In this document: positions 44,917-56,605 of the stretch, in pieces
Layout: every line of letters begins with the position of its first letter
How positions within the stretch are numbered: the stretch's first letter is position 1
Assembly: GCF_947172395.1 (NCBI RefSeq)
Contig: NC_069105.1
Span: 12,917,971-12,981,970, forward strand
Direction of reading: 5' to 3'
Source: Bicyclus anynana
Taxonomy: Eukaryota; Arthropoda; Insecta; Lepidoptera; Nymphalidae
DNA length: 64,000 nucleotides
The notes under the pieces: model-generated
The model's database searches: none
Seen by the model: the letters and a program-made list of their open reading frames with translations, nothing else
What the model was told of the DNA's origin: nothing
Position numbers and translations under genes: made by a program

Positions 44917-45182
44917 TTATTGTTACAAGGTTATTTCACTTTAAATCGTGTTATAAAAGTAGCGAACGTGTAAATAAACCTGAAAGCCATTTCAAAATTA
45001 CACCCGATACACATTTTCAGAACTACTGTCATTTGCTAATGAAAGCTACCCAACCCATATAATACAGTCCGAACCCACAATGAGTAATTCACAGCTATAA
45101 ACGCTTGTGCCCTTAGAAATGATTGCGTGTGTGGTATATAAATTCCAACTAGTGTTAGTTTCATAGGCGTGGCTACCTATAA

Positions 45183-45945
45183 TGGTGGCTACACACGTAA
45201 CGATGTGTCGGATCGATTTTCAGCTACAATAATGTTTTGAGTTTAAATTAAAATATAAAGATCGTCATAAAGTGTTTTTATTTATATTATGTTTTTACCT
45301 TTGTTTATAATTACTATGATTGGATCATTATCTAATTACCATTACTTAAGTAGTAGTAATCATATTTGTGACAGCTAATGCTAAATACTACCGCCATGCT
45401 TATTTCTGTAGCAAAGTAGCTAGTATTTTATTTCCGATAAAATAGCAGGTCTACAGGTTACTAGGCTTAAAACAAATGCCTACGGTTTGTTGGTGTAAGG
45501 CATAGACAACAAGCAACAACAAGCAACAACGACAACAAGCAAAAAGCAACAAAGACACAAGCCCTTGCATTATTTGTGAAGTGTTGCTATGTTGTAAGTG
45601 ATGGTTTTCCAATTGATGACAGATAGAAATTCTGCTAGTAACCTACCATTATAAATACCTACAGAATACAAACGAAACATAATGTCATGCCTCCGAATCT
45701 TTATTATTGCCATGCTACTACCTACTAAATGCAATTGCAATCGGTGTAAATATCCAATAGAAAACATACCTACAAGCAGAAGAAATTTCTTCAATTAAAG
45801 ACACTGAATACTCTCAAGTCTGAGCACGTTCTACATAGCTGCTTTACTAAGGTTCACTAATTAAAACAACTTCTGTTAAGTCAGTATATTAGTGAATCAC
45901 TCTACTGATAAATCGCTACGACATATCGTTACGTGTGTGGCGGGC
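45183..45945. mobile_element. Candidate TIR element (arms CACACGTAACGAT)
   Basis: GGCTACACACGTAACGATGT at 45184 is inverted at 45920-45940 (ACATATCGTTACGTGTGTGG). The interior includes a (CAACAAG)n tract at 45510-45555 and no convincing ORF. It is an intronic insertion in the cyclase gene. The target duplication is not clear. Confidence 0.55.
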
Positions 45946-46326
45946 TTAACCCAACCTCGGTGTACCCAGAGTCAAAGCAATGTGAATCAAAGGGTTAGTT
46001 AGTCGCAGTATTAAATTGTTACACCTATCTTATCCGAGATACGAGACAGTTTGAGGTACCGTTCGGATTAAATTGCTGTAGCACTGGCACAAGGCAACGA
46101 AACATTCACACGCGTTTCTTGTTCGTTCAGCTGATGCATTCTGCTACACGTCTTGTACACATAACTGTATTGCATTTCTATATGTCTCTAGGTCTAGAAC
46201 GCGTGGGTAGAGTTGGGTTTTAACCCTTCCCAAGACTTTGTTACCTGATTCTTAGAACTTGGGTATCTTTAAAACAAGTGCCAATAGGTATCTTCTAGGC
46301 AAGCGTGTTTCTAATTAGACTATTAC

Positions 46327-46392
46327 TAGCTGCCGCCGCGCGGTTTTACCCGCGTGGTTCCCATTCCCGTAAGAATACGGGGATAATAATGA
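46327..46392 (-). mobile_element. Helitron-like H2, 3'-end fragment
   Basis: CTAGCTGCCGCCGCGCGGTT, ACCCGCGTGGTTCCCATTCC and AATACGGGGATAAT are the H2 terminal hairpin and adjoining body. The rest is missing. Confidence 0.75.
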
Positions 46393-46649
46393 AAGAAAGA
46401 AATTTCAAAGACACTAAATAAATCTAAAAAAATATGTATGTGGTACCAAAATGGTCACCACTCAACATGTGCTACGCTAGTGATGGATGCACCAGCGCAG
46501 CGCTGGTCTTCCGTGGAGGCATGTGGTGACGCGGGCGGAAACATACATAATAATTATATTATTTGTAACTTAACTTAATTAATAATTATGTGTGTTAAAT
46601 AAAGGAAGTGGCTCAAGTATGCCTCTCCGACAGAGAGTTACATGTTTGT

Positions 46650-46892
46650 ACCTATTGCCGTGGAGATCCTTGGGCCATGGAGTTGCAGTGTCATAAAATT
46701 TCACCGCGCCTAGTTGCCTCGACTGGTGACTATTAAGGGCTGTCTTATTTTTTGCGCAAAGGCCTGGTTGTCCAGCGCGGAAATGCAGCCAGTATTCTTG
46801 CCACCATTCCACGTGGGCATGATTTGTATAGTTATTGGGATAAGTTAGATATGCTAAATAAATAAAGTATTGGAATAGAAGTACGGTAGGCA
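46650..46892 (+). pseudogene. LINE ORF 3' fragment
   Basis: The plus-strand translation GLVVQRGNAASILATIPRGH, then DLYSYWDKLDMLNK, ends at a TAA near 46866. It resembles the C-terminus of lepidopteran non-LTR retrotransposon ORFs. A short inverted piece of the same family (CATGCCCACGTGGAATGGTG) occurs at 59808 and 60312. The 104-codon minus frame here is a shadow. Confidence 0.6.
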
Positions 46893-47025
46893 ATTATAGG
46901 GTTTAGAGGAAAGTCTAGCTCTCGTTTTCACAAATCGCTATCCAGGCGCAACGTAATCGTTATCGGTTTCACATAACATGTGAGCAGAAAAGATCATAAA
47001 TGTATGCCCTGGGCCATTAACTCAC

Positions 47026-47167
47026 CTGGGTCTCATTAGGGTCCGTCCCAGGATGCGAGTACCGGTGTAGGAAATAACATGTCCCGGGAATGTCCTTGGG
47101 GAACGAGTTTGGTAGGCAGGAACGGTCGCGCGGCTCCATTTCGAATCCCGGGAACTTTATTAGCCAC
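47026..47167 (-). CDS. Gyc-alpha-99B: Soluble guanylate cyclase alpha subunit, penultimate exon
   Basis: A CTCGCAG acceptor and GTGAGT donor bound 142 bases: one base completing the codon begun in exon 54889-55043, then 47 codons. The peptide begins WLIKFPGFEMEPRDRSCLPN and includes FPKDIPGTCYFLHRY, then NETQ. This matches the end of the cyclase domain of alpha subunits, where Drosophila has a WLTKHEGFEF start and a CYFL block. It closes the catalytic fold. The donor is phase 0, compatible with 43745-43828. Confidence 0.93.
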
Positions 47168-47624
47168 CTGCGAGCAAATTGTGGTTGTTAGAGAGCATTT
47201 ACATTTTCTACAAAGTTATTATAGCTTGTTCTTTGTTCTTGAATGAATGAATGATATTGAATGAATGATATTTTATTCATGAAAATGTAGGTTTAACATC
47301 ATGGTACATTTATAGAATTGAGCCTTCATACATTTTACCATAACTGGTGTATGAATTATCTTAAATAATTAAATACTTTTGAACGAAAAATTAAAAGTAA
47401 ATTAATACAATGTCACAATTACAAAATAATAAGTTACAAAATGTCCATGTCCATAAAATAATCTTGAATGTCATAATAGCTTTTTTTTAATAATAAATTA
47501 TACATTTTACATTTAAATATTGATCAGGGCTTCTCTTTTAGACTATTAGGAAGTTTATTATATATTTTTATTGCCATACAAAAAGAACTCTTGGCATATA
47601 TTGTCTTCTTTTCCTTATTCAACA

Positions 47625-47748
47625 AAGAACAAAGGTGAGCGATGTACTACAGAAAATAAGAAAACAGAAATGGAATTGGGCAGGTCATATAATAAGGACA
47701 GATAGAGGAAAATGGACAAAGGATAAAATATTGGAATTTGTGTAAATG
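47625..47748 (+). pseudogene. RTE/LINE ORF fragment, diverged
   Basis: The translation KVSDVLQKIRKQKWNWAGHI, then IRTDRGKWTKDKILEF, parallels the KLKWQWAGHI block of the RTE fragments here. It is older and of a different subfamily. Intronic. Confidence 0.6.
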
Positions 47749-47934
47749 CTCCTTTATTCAAACTTTCCCCGGAGAGTGTGAAAAAATTTCTGGATTTCCG
47801 AATTCATTTGCATGGATTTTAAACTGTTGTACTTTTCCAAATTGTAGGTAGTTTTAAAAAAAACTTTGGCGTGTGTTAGGTGAAAATGTAACAAATTCTA
47901 CCAGGTCTTTTTCCAGTAGTCTTATTGAGCACTA

Positions 47935-48145
47935 TCCGACGCCCCGCGGTTTCACCCACCTAGTTCCCGTTCCCGTGAGAATACGGGAATTATGTAGCTT
48001 ATAACACTCGCAAATAACGTGGCTTTCTAGTGGTAAACGAGTTTTCAAACTCAGTTATGTAGATCTAGACATTACCCACTACCACAAATTTTACCTCTTC
48101 ATAAAATTACTAGCGGACGCCCGCGACTTAGTCCACCCTTAAACC
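47935..48145 (-). mobile_element. Helitron-like remnants (H2-like, then H1 end)
   Basis: CCCGCGGTTTCACCCACCTA, GTGAGAATACGGGAATTATG and AATAACGTGGCTTTCTAGTG run to CATAAAATTACTAGCGGACG. A second hairpin end (CTAGCGGACGCCCGCGACTT) starts at 48113. A closer relative of the first part lies at 54104-54292. Confidence 0.6.
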
Positions 48146-48251
48146 TCTTTAATCCGGTCCTGTCACAAAATCCGTTTTTACTGACCTTAAAAGTAAAATT
48201 TAAGATACCTCGTAAATCATATCAATGTCATAGACAAGGGTTTATTGTTTA

Positions 48252-48520
48252 GGCTTTCGGCCGTGGCTAGCAGCTGGTGGGATTCTTTTGGCCATGGCTA
48301 GCAGCTGGTGGGAGGCTTTTGGCCGTACCACCCTACCGACAAAGACGTATCGCCAAGCGATTTAGCGTTCCGGTACGATGTCGTGTAGAAACCGAATGGT
48401 GTGTTGATTTTCATCATCCTCCTAACAAGTTTAGCACGCTCCCATCTTAGTCTTCGTCATCACTTACCATCAGGTGAGATTTAATCAGGCTATCTTGTAA
48501 AGAATTAAAAAAAGAAAATA
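48252..48520 (+). mobile_element. SINE family A with internal tandem duplication
   Basis: GGCCGTGGCTAGCAGCTGGT occurs and is repeated as GGCCATGGCTAGCAGCTGGT before the rest of the body. It ends GTAAAGAATTAAAAAAAG. The head is missing. 48521-49535 is AT-rich with nothing named. Confidence 0.8.
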
Positions 48521-49537
48521 TTTGTTTATCTAAATTGTATATCTAAATTTAGTTTATTTTTTAATAGAGTTTGTTAATTAAAAGACAAGACTCTTTGTGA
48601 CATTGTGACGAAGTGTTTAATTCAGGCAGTTGGACCTTAGGGTACTAATTAGTCTAATGGACAGGCACCCGTTATCTCAGTCGTTTTCAAAAATAAAGGC
48701 CACTGTGTTTAATTAAAATTGTCTTAATTGCATTTGCATTGAAGATTTTATATAAGAGAAAGAATACAATAAGAAACTTGAGCTAACTTTAATGAAGTTG
48801 TAATATTAGACGATATAACTTTATACAGACAAGGTAAAATTAATTATTGGGATACCCCAAATTAGCTAATAAAACTTTGTCTTAATACGTAAAAGAAATA
48901 TCACGTGTTAAAAACAAACAGACAGATAGACAGGCTTAAAGGCTTTCTTTTGCATTAATGATCTGTGTATATAGAAACGTTAGGTCACGCATTAACGAAA
49001 TCCACTTGACGTAGAAAGATGAAATTTGGTAGCGAGGTAGTTTATAGTTAGTAGACATCCACTAAGAACGGATTCGACAGGGCCGGATTAAGAATGTTTG
49101 AAGGTGGATAAAGTCGCGAACGTCCGCTATACATACTAGTAGAAGTTTGGGTTCAGGAATTGAAAGAAGTAAGAAAGAAAAAACATTTATTTAAAAAATT
49201 GTGCCACACTTAATTCCTTAACACTAGTAGTGCCTGATACTCAAACCACTTAGTCTAAGTATCAGAGCACAATGTCATATTTGGTACAACCTTGAAAAAG
49301 AACCCAGCACAGCATTGTGCTGCATGTACCAAAGACATATTGAACATACAGCGCTGATTTTCAGCTAATGACCTTGAATCAGGTGACACCATGGAAATGC
49401 GTAGTCACATAGCGACATAAAATAAAAAAAAAACCAAACTAAACTAAACTAAAAATATATGTAACATGAAATGATGATTCAAATATATAAATTTCACAAA
49501 ATGTGGCGAATTGCTCGTTTAAATATATTAAACGAGC

Positions 49538-49892
49538 CTAGCGGACGCCCGCGACTTCGTACGCGTGGAATTTAGTTTTTCACAAATCCATCGGGAACCA
49601 TGGATTTTTCCGGGATAAAAAGTAGCCTATGTGTTAATCCATGGTATAATATATCTCAATACCAAATTTCAGCTAATCCAGTTAAGTAGTCGAGGCGTGA
49701 AAGAGTAACAAACATTCATATCATTAAATCATCAGTTTTCGCAAATCTCGGGAAACCATGGATTTTTTCGGGATTAAATGTAGCCTATTTCATTTCCATT
49801 TAAAATTTTAGCCAAATCGCTTGTAGCGGCGTTAAAGAGTAACAAACATCCAAACATCCATACAAACTTTCGCATTTATAATATTAGTAGGA
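49538..49892 (-). mobile_element. Helitron-like H1, partly duplicated
   Basis: It runs from CTAGCGGACGCCCGCGACTT to TAATATTAGTAGGA|T. The body segment GGGAACCATGGATTTTTC occurs and is repeated (GGGAAACCATGGATTTTTTC), so an internal stretch is duplicated. The CTAG end is preceded by C rather than A. Confidence 0.75.
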
Positions 49893-50202
49893 TTTCACAA
49901 AATGTGGTCTTAAATTCTCAACCAAAGCCATAAAATATAAAGCCAAATCTCGTGCCTCTCCAATGGCTTTAGAGGCTTACGGGTGACGTTGGTGAATCAA
50001 TCAGTCAACCGTCTTTCACTTGTTTATTTATTGGCTTTACTGTGGGTCAATGGAGCCGGCCCGAATTATCTCATCGGTATCAACTTCGGAATTAGGACAA
50101 GCCTATACTGTGGCCAAAAAGCAGTTCATGCTTTTAAAGCCTTAATTGCCTCATTTTATAAAAGTTAAACAACCAAAGCTTAGTTTTTATAGGTAAGTAA
50201 GT

Positions 50203-50508
50203 AGGTTTGAGCCGTGATAGCCCAGTGAAGATCTCTGCCTCAAATTTCAGAGGGTGTGGGTTCGAATCCGGTCCGGGACATGCACGCTCAGCTTTTCAGT
50301 AGTGTGCATTTTAAGAAATTAAGTATCACGTGTCTCAATCGGTAAAGGAAAACATCGTGAGAAAACCTGCATATCAGAGAATTTTCTTAATTCTCTGCGT
50401 GTGTGAAGTCTGCCAATCCGCATTTGGCCAGCGTGGTGGACTATTGGCCTGACTCCTCTCACTCTGAGAGTAGACTTGAGCTCTGCAGTGAGCCGAGTAT
50501 GGGTTGAT
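50203..50508 (+). mobile_element. SINE family B, full length
   Basis: Head TTGAGCCGTGATAGCCCAGT, B box GGTTCGAATCC and GTCCGGGACATGCACG, complete body, and end GAGTATGGGTTGATACC. Good reference copy for the head-to-body junction. Confidence 0.88.
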
Positions 50509-50526
50509 ACCGAAGGTATTGATATG

Positions 50527-50792
50527 GATTTTTTTTTATTCTTTACATGTTAGTGGTTGACTACAATTTCACCTGATGGTAAGTGGTGATGTAATCTAAG
50601 ATGGAAGCGGCTTAACTTGTTACGAGGATGAAAATCCACACCCCTTTCGGTTTCTACACGACATTGTACCGGAACGCTAAATCGTTTGGCGTAGTCTTTG
50701 CCGGTAGAGTTACTAGCCAGGGCCGAAGCCTCTTACCAGTCAGACATGGACCAATTAAAAAAACCATACCACTGCGCCATGGAGGCTGTCAT
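50527..50792 (-). mobile_element. SINE family A with deletion at the head
   Basis: Minus copy: T-tract, ACTACAATTTCACCTGATGG, CACACCCCTTTCGGTTTCTA to CCACTGCGCCATGGAGGC. The B-box segment is deleted. Confidence 0.83.
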
Positions 50793-51287
50793 ATAGATGA
50801 TCGATGACTTGATGATTGACGACAATCTCGGTAATACATCTACATAATAGTACCTACTGCGTATTAATGATGCAATGTGAAGTGATTATAGTTTTAATTA
50901 CAACTATTAAAAACAAAAAAGGACAGAAATAACTACAAGATATTAAAAAATTGAGATATGGGGATATAAAAGAGCTAAAATGGGATAGAGAGAAACAAAG
51001 AAAGCTATTTGGCAAAACCCAAATACACGCGCACGAATTAAAAACTAAAAATACTAATAAAATGTAGACCATTTCACAAAACAATGAAGTGCAATTTTCA
51101 TTTACATTTTTCAATGCTCTTTCTACCAATCACATGAGCGGGCTATTGTTCTATTTTCAAATATTTAAAACTGTTTGTAAATAATGTGCAAATAGTCGTG
51201 CATTTTCTTCATGCTTATGAAAATATTTAAAGCTGCAAGTTTTCTTGTGTTTTTTTTTAAAGAATTTTTGCCATTTCTTTTTTTTTA

Positions 51288-51430
51288 AGATAAATATTGC
51301 CATTCATCTCCAACTAGTCGGGAAAGACTGTGCTAGGAGTGGATACGACAATAGACCAACGGGGCAGGGATCGAACCACCACCCCTCGGTGATGAGTCCG
51401 ACCGCCTAACCGTTGAGCTATTGAGGCTAT
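51288..51430 (-). mobile_element. tRNA-headed SINE (family D)
   Basis: On the minus strand CCTCAATAGCTCAACGGTTA is an A-box-like head and GTGGTTCGATCCCTGCCC carries the B box. The body has TGTCGTATCCACTCCTAGCA and CTTTCCCGACTAGTTGGAG. It is a tRNA-derived SINE, distinct from families A-C. The overlapping 87-codon frame is an artefact. Confidence 0.75.
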
Positions 51431-51718
51431 AAAATAATGTTTGATTAAAAGCGTTGATCTCTGGGACCAGATTAATGAAGCTTTTTAGGATTTTATAGAG
51501 AAATGTAAAATTGACGAAAATACTATAAATATTAGCTATTGTTAAACGTTCACTTAGGGGCAGATTAGTGACACCTGAAGGATGAAAATCTGTCAAATAA
51601 GCCGGTAATATTTCAAGTTTAATACTTAAAACTGTTACATGAACTCTCGATTAATTATCATATATACTTGATTAAAATTTTTGAACAAATGTATCTGATT
51701 TATATTTCTTAATTTGTT

Positions 51719-52080
51719 TTTAGAGTTCCGTAGTTACACAAGGAACAGAGTTTCATGTCTGTCTGTCCGTCCGTTCTTTTGTCTGCGGTGTATAATTATA
51801 TGTAATGAAATTACAAGGAAAACTATAACAGCGAAGTAGCGATTGCTATTTAATAAATTATAGTCGACCAACTCAAAAAACTAAATTGGAAATCGAAAAT
51901 TGAAAAACACATTGTTTAGGGGTTCCTTTCGTACATTCAATGTGAGGATGATTTTTTCATTGTCCATCCCATGTTGTGGGATATCGTAATCGGTATGTTT
52001 GTGCAGATTAAGGTTTAAAGTGCTAATTTTACGGAACCCTACACTGCGCGTGGCCTGACACGCACTTGGCCGGATTTTTG
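51719..52080. mobile_element. Dispersed lepidopteran repeat (AGTTCCGTAG ... CTTGGCCGG)
   Basis: Ends TAGAGTTCCGTAGTTACAC and ACGGAACCCTACACTGCGCG. Interior has TGTCTGTCTGTCCGTCCG. The two ends contain an inverted GGAACC/GTTCCG pair. It has the same ends as 34076-34836. 52081-54030 holds a (TTA)n run at 52517-52540, poly-T stretches and a repeat copy at 53000-53310; nothing coding. Confidence 0.55.
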
Positions 52081-52999
52081 AATTACCTCACACTATAGTA
52101 TAAATGCCAAAGACACTGAATAAGCTACATGCCAGTTACCTATGAGAAAAAAAAATTGTTTCGATATTCGGTAGATAGTAATTATTTCAGGTAGTATTAC
52201 AATAGCTAGTAAAAATGTTAATTGTAAAAATAATGAATTTTGTATATTGTATTGCAATTGTAACTTTATTTTATTTTTAATTTAATTTGGTAATTATTAC
52301 TGTGTGTGGAGGTGTTACTTTTTCTTTTTTGTTTGTAATTTCATTTAATTTATTTTAGTAATTGTGACTGCATTTATCATTTTCTTAATTTCATTTCATT
52401 TATTTTGGTAATTGTGACTGTTTGTATTTTTTTTATTTTTTAACCATGTATAATATTTGCACACTATTAATTTAGTTGAATGTTGTAAAAAAACAATAAT
52501 TCTTGCAAATAAACAATTATTATTATTATTATTATTAAGGTCTCATATAAGTAGAGCGCCAAAACACGGATACAAGATGCCGATACTGTATTAGTTTGCC
52601 CCATTAATTTTCATATCCATTGTATTACTACCGTTAAAGTTTATCGAATGTACAAATTGATGGCTTTTACCCCAAAAACGATATTGATATGACATCCCTT
52701 TTAATATATTGCGTAACGGAGAAACGTACTTGTCATGCTTATGAAGATAGGTACAATGAAATAATAATCCTAACTAATAATATAAATTCGAACATGAGTT
52801 TGTAGGGTCGTTAATAAGCTGATTTAAAAAAATATTTTACCAATAGAAAACTACATCATTAGCGTGTAACATAGCCTACATTTGACGTACCGCAAGTAGG
52901 TGCTGCCTTTCCACTATGTGTGAGAAGAAAGGAGATTTGATCATGTTTAAAATGCAAAAAATGCATATTAATAATATAAAATTGAAAATTTTGAAAAAT

Positions 53000-53310
53000 C
53001 CCCGAATGTGATGAAATTATTAATTACACTCTCGATCAAGTCACCAATATTCTCATTCATTTGAGACCCAACTGGAGTATACAATTTGCAGACAATTGGT
53101 TATTGGTTGCCCCCACTTTCATCCCCCACAACTTTTAAACGGCTTAACTGATTTTCCTCAAACATGCCTAAGAACATTCGTACTTAAGTAACCTTTAATT
53201 AAAAAAAAAACTAAATTGAAATCACTTCACTCGTTCGAGGGCTATGGTGCCACAAACACACTGACGGATAGACAGACACGTTAAACTGGGGGGTTAAAAA
53301 AGCTTCTTTT
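53000..53310. repeat. Dispersed repeat, inverted relative to 63218-63545
   Basis: GATGAAATTATTAATTACAC, TCTCGATCAAGTCACCAATA and CATTCATTTGAGACCCAACT match the inverted form of 63400-63545. GTGCCACAAACACACTGACG matches that of 63260-63285. No protein is encoded. Confidence 0.7.
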
Positions 53311-54032
53311 TATGCAGAGAATATCACATATAACAATTTTCGCGAAATTCGTAAATAAAACCAATTTAAATCGATCATAGTTACGGGCTGCAGCTAGTGA
53401 AGAGTAGGCAATTTAATTTTAATCTAAAATGTACACATGATCAGCCGTTTTGAAAACACAATATTATTAGGTCATGAAATTTGCGATGCATTACTGCCAT
53501 TCAATTATGAACTTTAGTCTTAAATTTATAAGGATTAATTGAAATTAACGTTAAAATCTAATTAGAAACAATGACATAATTTAATTAATAGTAACACTGT
53601 ACTAAAGCCAAACTTGCTGTATAATGTTTATCAACAAACAAATTAGAAATGAAGGTAGATTGATATCATTTCATACCTAATTTCATATAAATTATGTATT
53701 GTTTTTCTATAAAATGTTATTAAAAATATATTTATTGTCTTATTGTTCTGAGCTTATTATTGAAATAGTAAATCAGTAATTTACAATTAGATGGTGTGTA
53801 TTTGTTATAATTATTTTATTTATTATAAATTTAAATTTAATATACTGTGTAATTCTTAGTTTTAATTAATATATTCTATGATAAAGTTATTTAGGGATAA
53901 GTTAATCAAAATTATTAGGTGTGAAATGACTAGTGATTTATACCCACATTTTTATTTTGTTTGTTGATAAACCTTGCACATCGAGTTTGGCATAAGTATG
54001 GTTTTGATCGCTCGATTTTTTTTATTATTATT

Positions 54033-54098
54033 ATTATCAACCCATTTTTAGCTCACAACTGAGCTCGAGTCTCCTCTCATAATAAGAGGGGTTAACTA
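54033..54098 (-). mobile_element. SINE family B, 3' fragment
   Basis: ATCAACCCATTTTTAGCTCA, GAGCTCGAGTCTCCTCTCAT and AAGAGGGGTTAAC match the end of the family. Confidence 0.75.
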
Positions 54099-54103
54099 GT
54101 TAA

Positions 54104-54292
54104 GCTGTTCACCCGCGTAGTTCACGTTCCCGTAAGACTACAGTGATAGAATATATCATATGTCACTCACGAATAACGTGGCTATGTAGGTGGTAAAACA
54201 ATTTTCAAAATCATTTCAATAAATTCAGAGATTACCCCCTACAACACCACAAACTTTACCTCTTTATACTCGTAATATTAGTATAGATAACT
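54104..54292 (-). mobile_element. Helitron-like element (H2 relative)
   Basis: TTCACCCGCGTAGTTCACGT and CGTAAGACTACAGTGATAG at one end, CTCGTAATATTAGTATAGAT at the other. On the minus strand it starts TCTATACTAATATTACGA. The terminal CTAG hairpin is decayed. Confidence 0.65.
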
Positions 54293-54888
54293 CACTTTGT
54301 AGCTAAAGGCTACGTTTGAATGCTACGACAATTGCTACGGTGCTACGATTTATGCGTAAAGCAATATGATTATTATCAAAAATACAGGGTGATTCTCGGT
54401 CTTTAGCACAGATATTTTTATCGTGGTTCTGTATAATTAATAAAACATAAATCTACAAAAAATTCGGTAAATTTTTGGTAATGATTTTTTTTCCATTTAT
54501 GACTCAAAAATAACACAATAATGGCCACATTATTACCAAACAAACTGCGCAACTGCTAGCGGCACTTCCTGACATCCTTTAATAATAGATAGGCAGGCAT
54601 ATTGAATGTATACAATAAATAAATTGGTTTCCATTTTTATAAATTTTTTTAGAAATTAAACTATCGTGACTGTAATATATTAAACGCCTAAAATGTTCAA
54701 TTCAATTGTGGGCTCTTCTCGGACCAAAGCTCTTTGGAACCCTCGTAAAATTAAAGTTACAAGGGTAATTTTAATTTTAAAAAAGTAATTTTAATTACCA
54801 CCATTGAATAATGACATAACCTGACGTTTCAAAAGTGCATGTAAACTAAGCTTAATTTAAATGATTGTTGGATTTTTTTAAAACTTAC

Positions 54889-55043
54889 TCGTAAGTGGTA
54901 GGGCTGACGTTGATCATGAGCGGCTCAGAGCCGGACTCGAACTTGTTGGCGAGCGTGACGTTGTGTCCGAAGAGGCAGTACTTCAGCATCGTCTTGCCTA
55001 CCACGCCAGCCAGAACTGTGCCAGTGTGCAGGCCTATTCGCAT
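54889..55043 (-). CDS. Gyc-alpha-99B: Soluble guanylate cyclase alpha subunit, cyclase-domain exon
   Basis: A TGTACAG acceptor and a GA|GTAAGT donor bound 155 bases: 51 codons plus two bases. The peptide starts [16 protein letters not shown], continues [20 protein letters not shown] and ends INVSPTTY. This is the hallmark second half of alpha-subunit cyclase domains: the CLFG block and the Asn of [11 protein letters not shown] in the nucleotide site. The partial last codon GA joins G of the next exon to give Glu-Trp. One oddity is MLKYCLFG, where family members I recall have MPRYCLFG. Reading past the donor would meet TAA at once, so the donor is forced. Confidence 0.96.
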
Positions 55044-55074
55044 CTGTACACACATGAAAATTTAAAGATCATCA

Positions 55075-55157
55075 TCATTAATAGTCGATGGATGTCCACT
55101 GCTATACATAAGCCTCTTGCATGGACTTCCAAACAAAACGGTTCCAAACAAAATTCT
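55075..55157 (-). pseudogene. RTE-type LINE 3'-most fragment
   Basis: TCATCATCATTAATAGTCGA, GGATGTCCACTGCTATACAT and GCATGGACTTCCAAACAAAA are the end of the RTE family on the minus strand. It lies only about 30 bases upstream of the cyclase exon acceptor, so an insertion close to a splice site was tolerated. Confidence 0.8.
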
Positions 55158-55701
55158 TCTTCTTTCGAGAGTTTCTAGGATAGCTTAAGTTTTATATTTT
55201 ATTTTAGATCTATACTAGATTCATCATTATCAGTATATTTTTATGGCCTAATATAGAGTCAGCCCACCGGATTTGGGGATAAGACCGCTTTACTCTTCAA
55301 TACGTGGTGTGACGTTTACTAATAATAAAAATATAAAACGAATGTCTATAGTTGAATAACATGTTAAGATGACAAATAAAGATAGACAACAAAACACCCA
55401 TTTTTTTAATTAACATTTTGTCTGCATAACTGTTTAAAAGACAGGTAACAAAATTACAGAAGTTTTAGTTTTTTTGAATCTACAAGTTTAAGTAAAACAA
55501 GAACGCTATCTGGTGCTATAGCTTGGCTATATATTCGTTCATAACACTCCCGATGGTCCGCGCGCATGACTTCAACCACGCAGTCCGTCCCGCTGCTTCG
55601 CGCACTCGACTTCACACCAGCGCAGTCCTTTCCCCCCGTCGCCCACATATCATGGGAGTGTCATCAACGAACTAATTAAGAAGTGAGCACTAAGTTTTTA
55701 C

Positions 55702-55845
55702 CTTAATGGGATTCCCCTCGTGTGTAAGGTGTTTCGCACAAGTCTCCACCATGCGTAGAGCCATCCACGCGATTTGCGGTGCGTGAGTCTCTATCTTGCG
55801 ATGTAGACCGCTTGCTACACAGTATGCGTCTCCGATAGTTTCAAC
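55702..55845 (-). CDS. Gyc-alpha-99B: Soluble guanylate cyclase alpha subunit, cyclase-domain exon
   Basis: A GTCAG acceptor and GTAAAA donor bound 144 bases, exactly 48 codons in phase 0. The peptide starts VETIGDAYCVASGLHRKIET and continues HAPQIAWMALRMVETCAKHL to NPIK. The ETIGDAYC motif carries the second metal-binding aspartate of class III cyclases. In alpha/beta heterodimers the alpha subunit supplies the metal aspartates, so this copy looks catalytically competent. Joined to MRIGLHTG of the next exon it matches the order in Drosophila Gyc-alpha-99B. Confidence 0.96.
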
Positions 55846-55871
55846 CTGACAATATTCGTGTATATTACAAA

Positions 55872-56153
55872 CTAGCGGACGCCCGCGACTTCGTCCGCGT
55901 GAAACTCGATATAAACTTTCAACTACCTCTACCCTACCCCTACCCTCCCCTATCCTACCCTACCCTACCCCTACCCTACCCCTACCCTACCCCTACCCTA
56001 CCCTTACCCTACCCATTAAAAAAAAAGTAAAAAGTATCCTATGTCCTTCTCCTGGCTCTAAACTACCTCCCTGCCAATTTTCAGCTAAATCGGTTCAGCC
56101 GTTCTTGAGTTATAAGTGGAGTAACTAACACGACTTTCTTTTATATATATAGA
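55872..56153 (-). mobile_element. Helitron-like H3 with (CCCTAC)n array
   Basis: A|CTAGCGGACGCCCGCGACTT at the left and ATATATATAGA|T at the right. On the minus strand it starts TCTATATATATAAAAG and ends CTAG between A and T. It carries a CCCTAC/CCCCTA array at 55926-56012, also found in the 25065 element. It sits 26 bases upstream of a cyclase exon. Confidence 0.82.
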
Positions 56154-56605
56154 TTCAGTGTTTATGGACGTTAGAACACAAAAAAAATGCAAGACTTATT
56201 AAAATTATTTTTTATTATATAAAAAAAAAAAATTACTTTGGCTTTAAGAAGTTAATTGTTATAAAACGTTATTTTGTAAAACACCATATCTTTTTTTTAT
56301 TTCTGTAGTTAGTAGTAACCGCATAACAATTGCATCTTGAGTGAAAAATTAAAAAAACCTCACAGTATCTTTACATGGTTTACGTTCATTAGAAAAGTAG
56401 ATTGTAATAATGGTGTGACCAGCGCTCGTCGATTTGAAAGCACATCTTTGTTTTAAGTTTTGTAAAAATTCACGACGTGTAGGTAAAAAGATTTTCTGTC
56501 ACACCATCTAAGCAGAATAATGCTTGATAACAAAACTAAGGGGTTAAACATCCCCAGACAAATTTTGATAAACAAAAATTAATAGTTTTTTATGTGTATC
56601 TATAC

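Noticed and set aside
46579..46893. 104-codon minus-strand open frame
   Set aside because: It lies antisense to a LINE fragment readable on the plus strand (QRGNAASILATIPRGH) and has no motif or splice support of its own.
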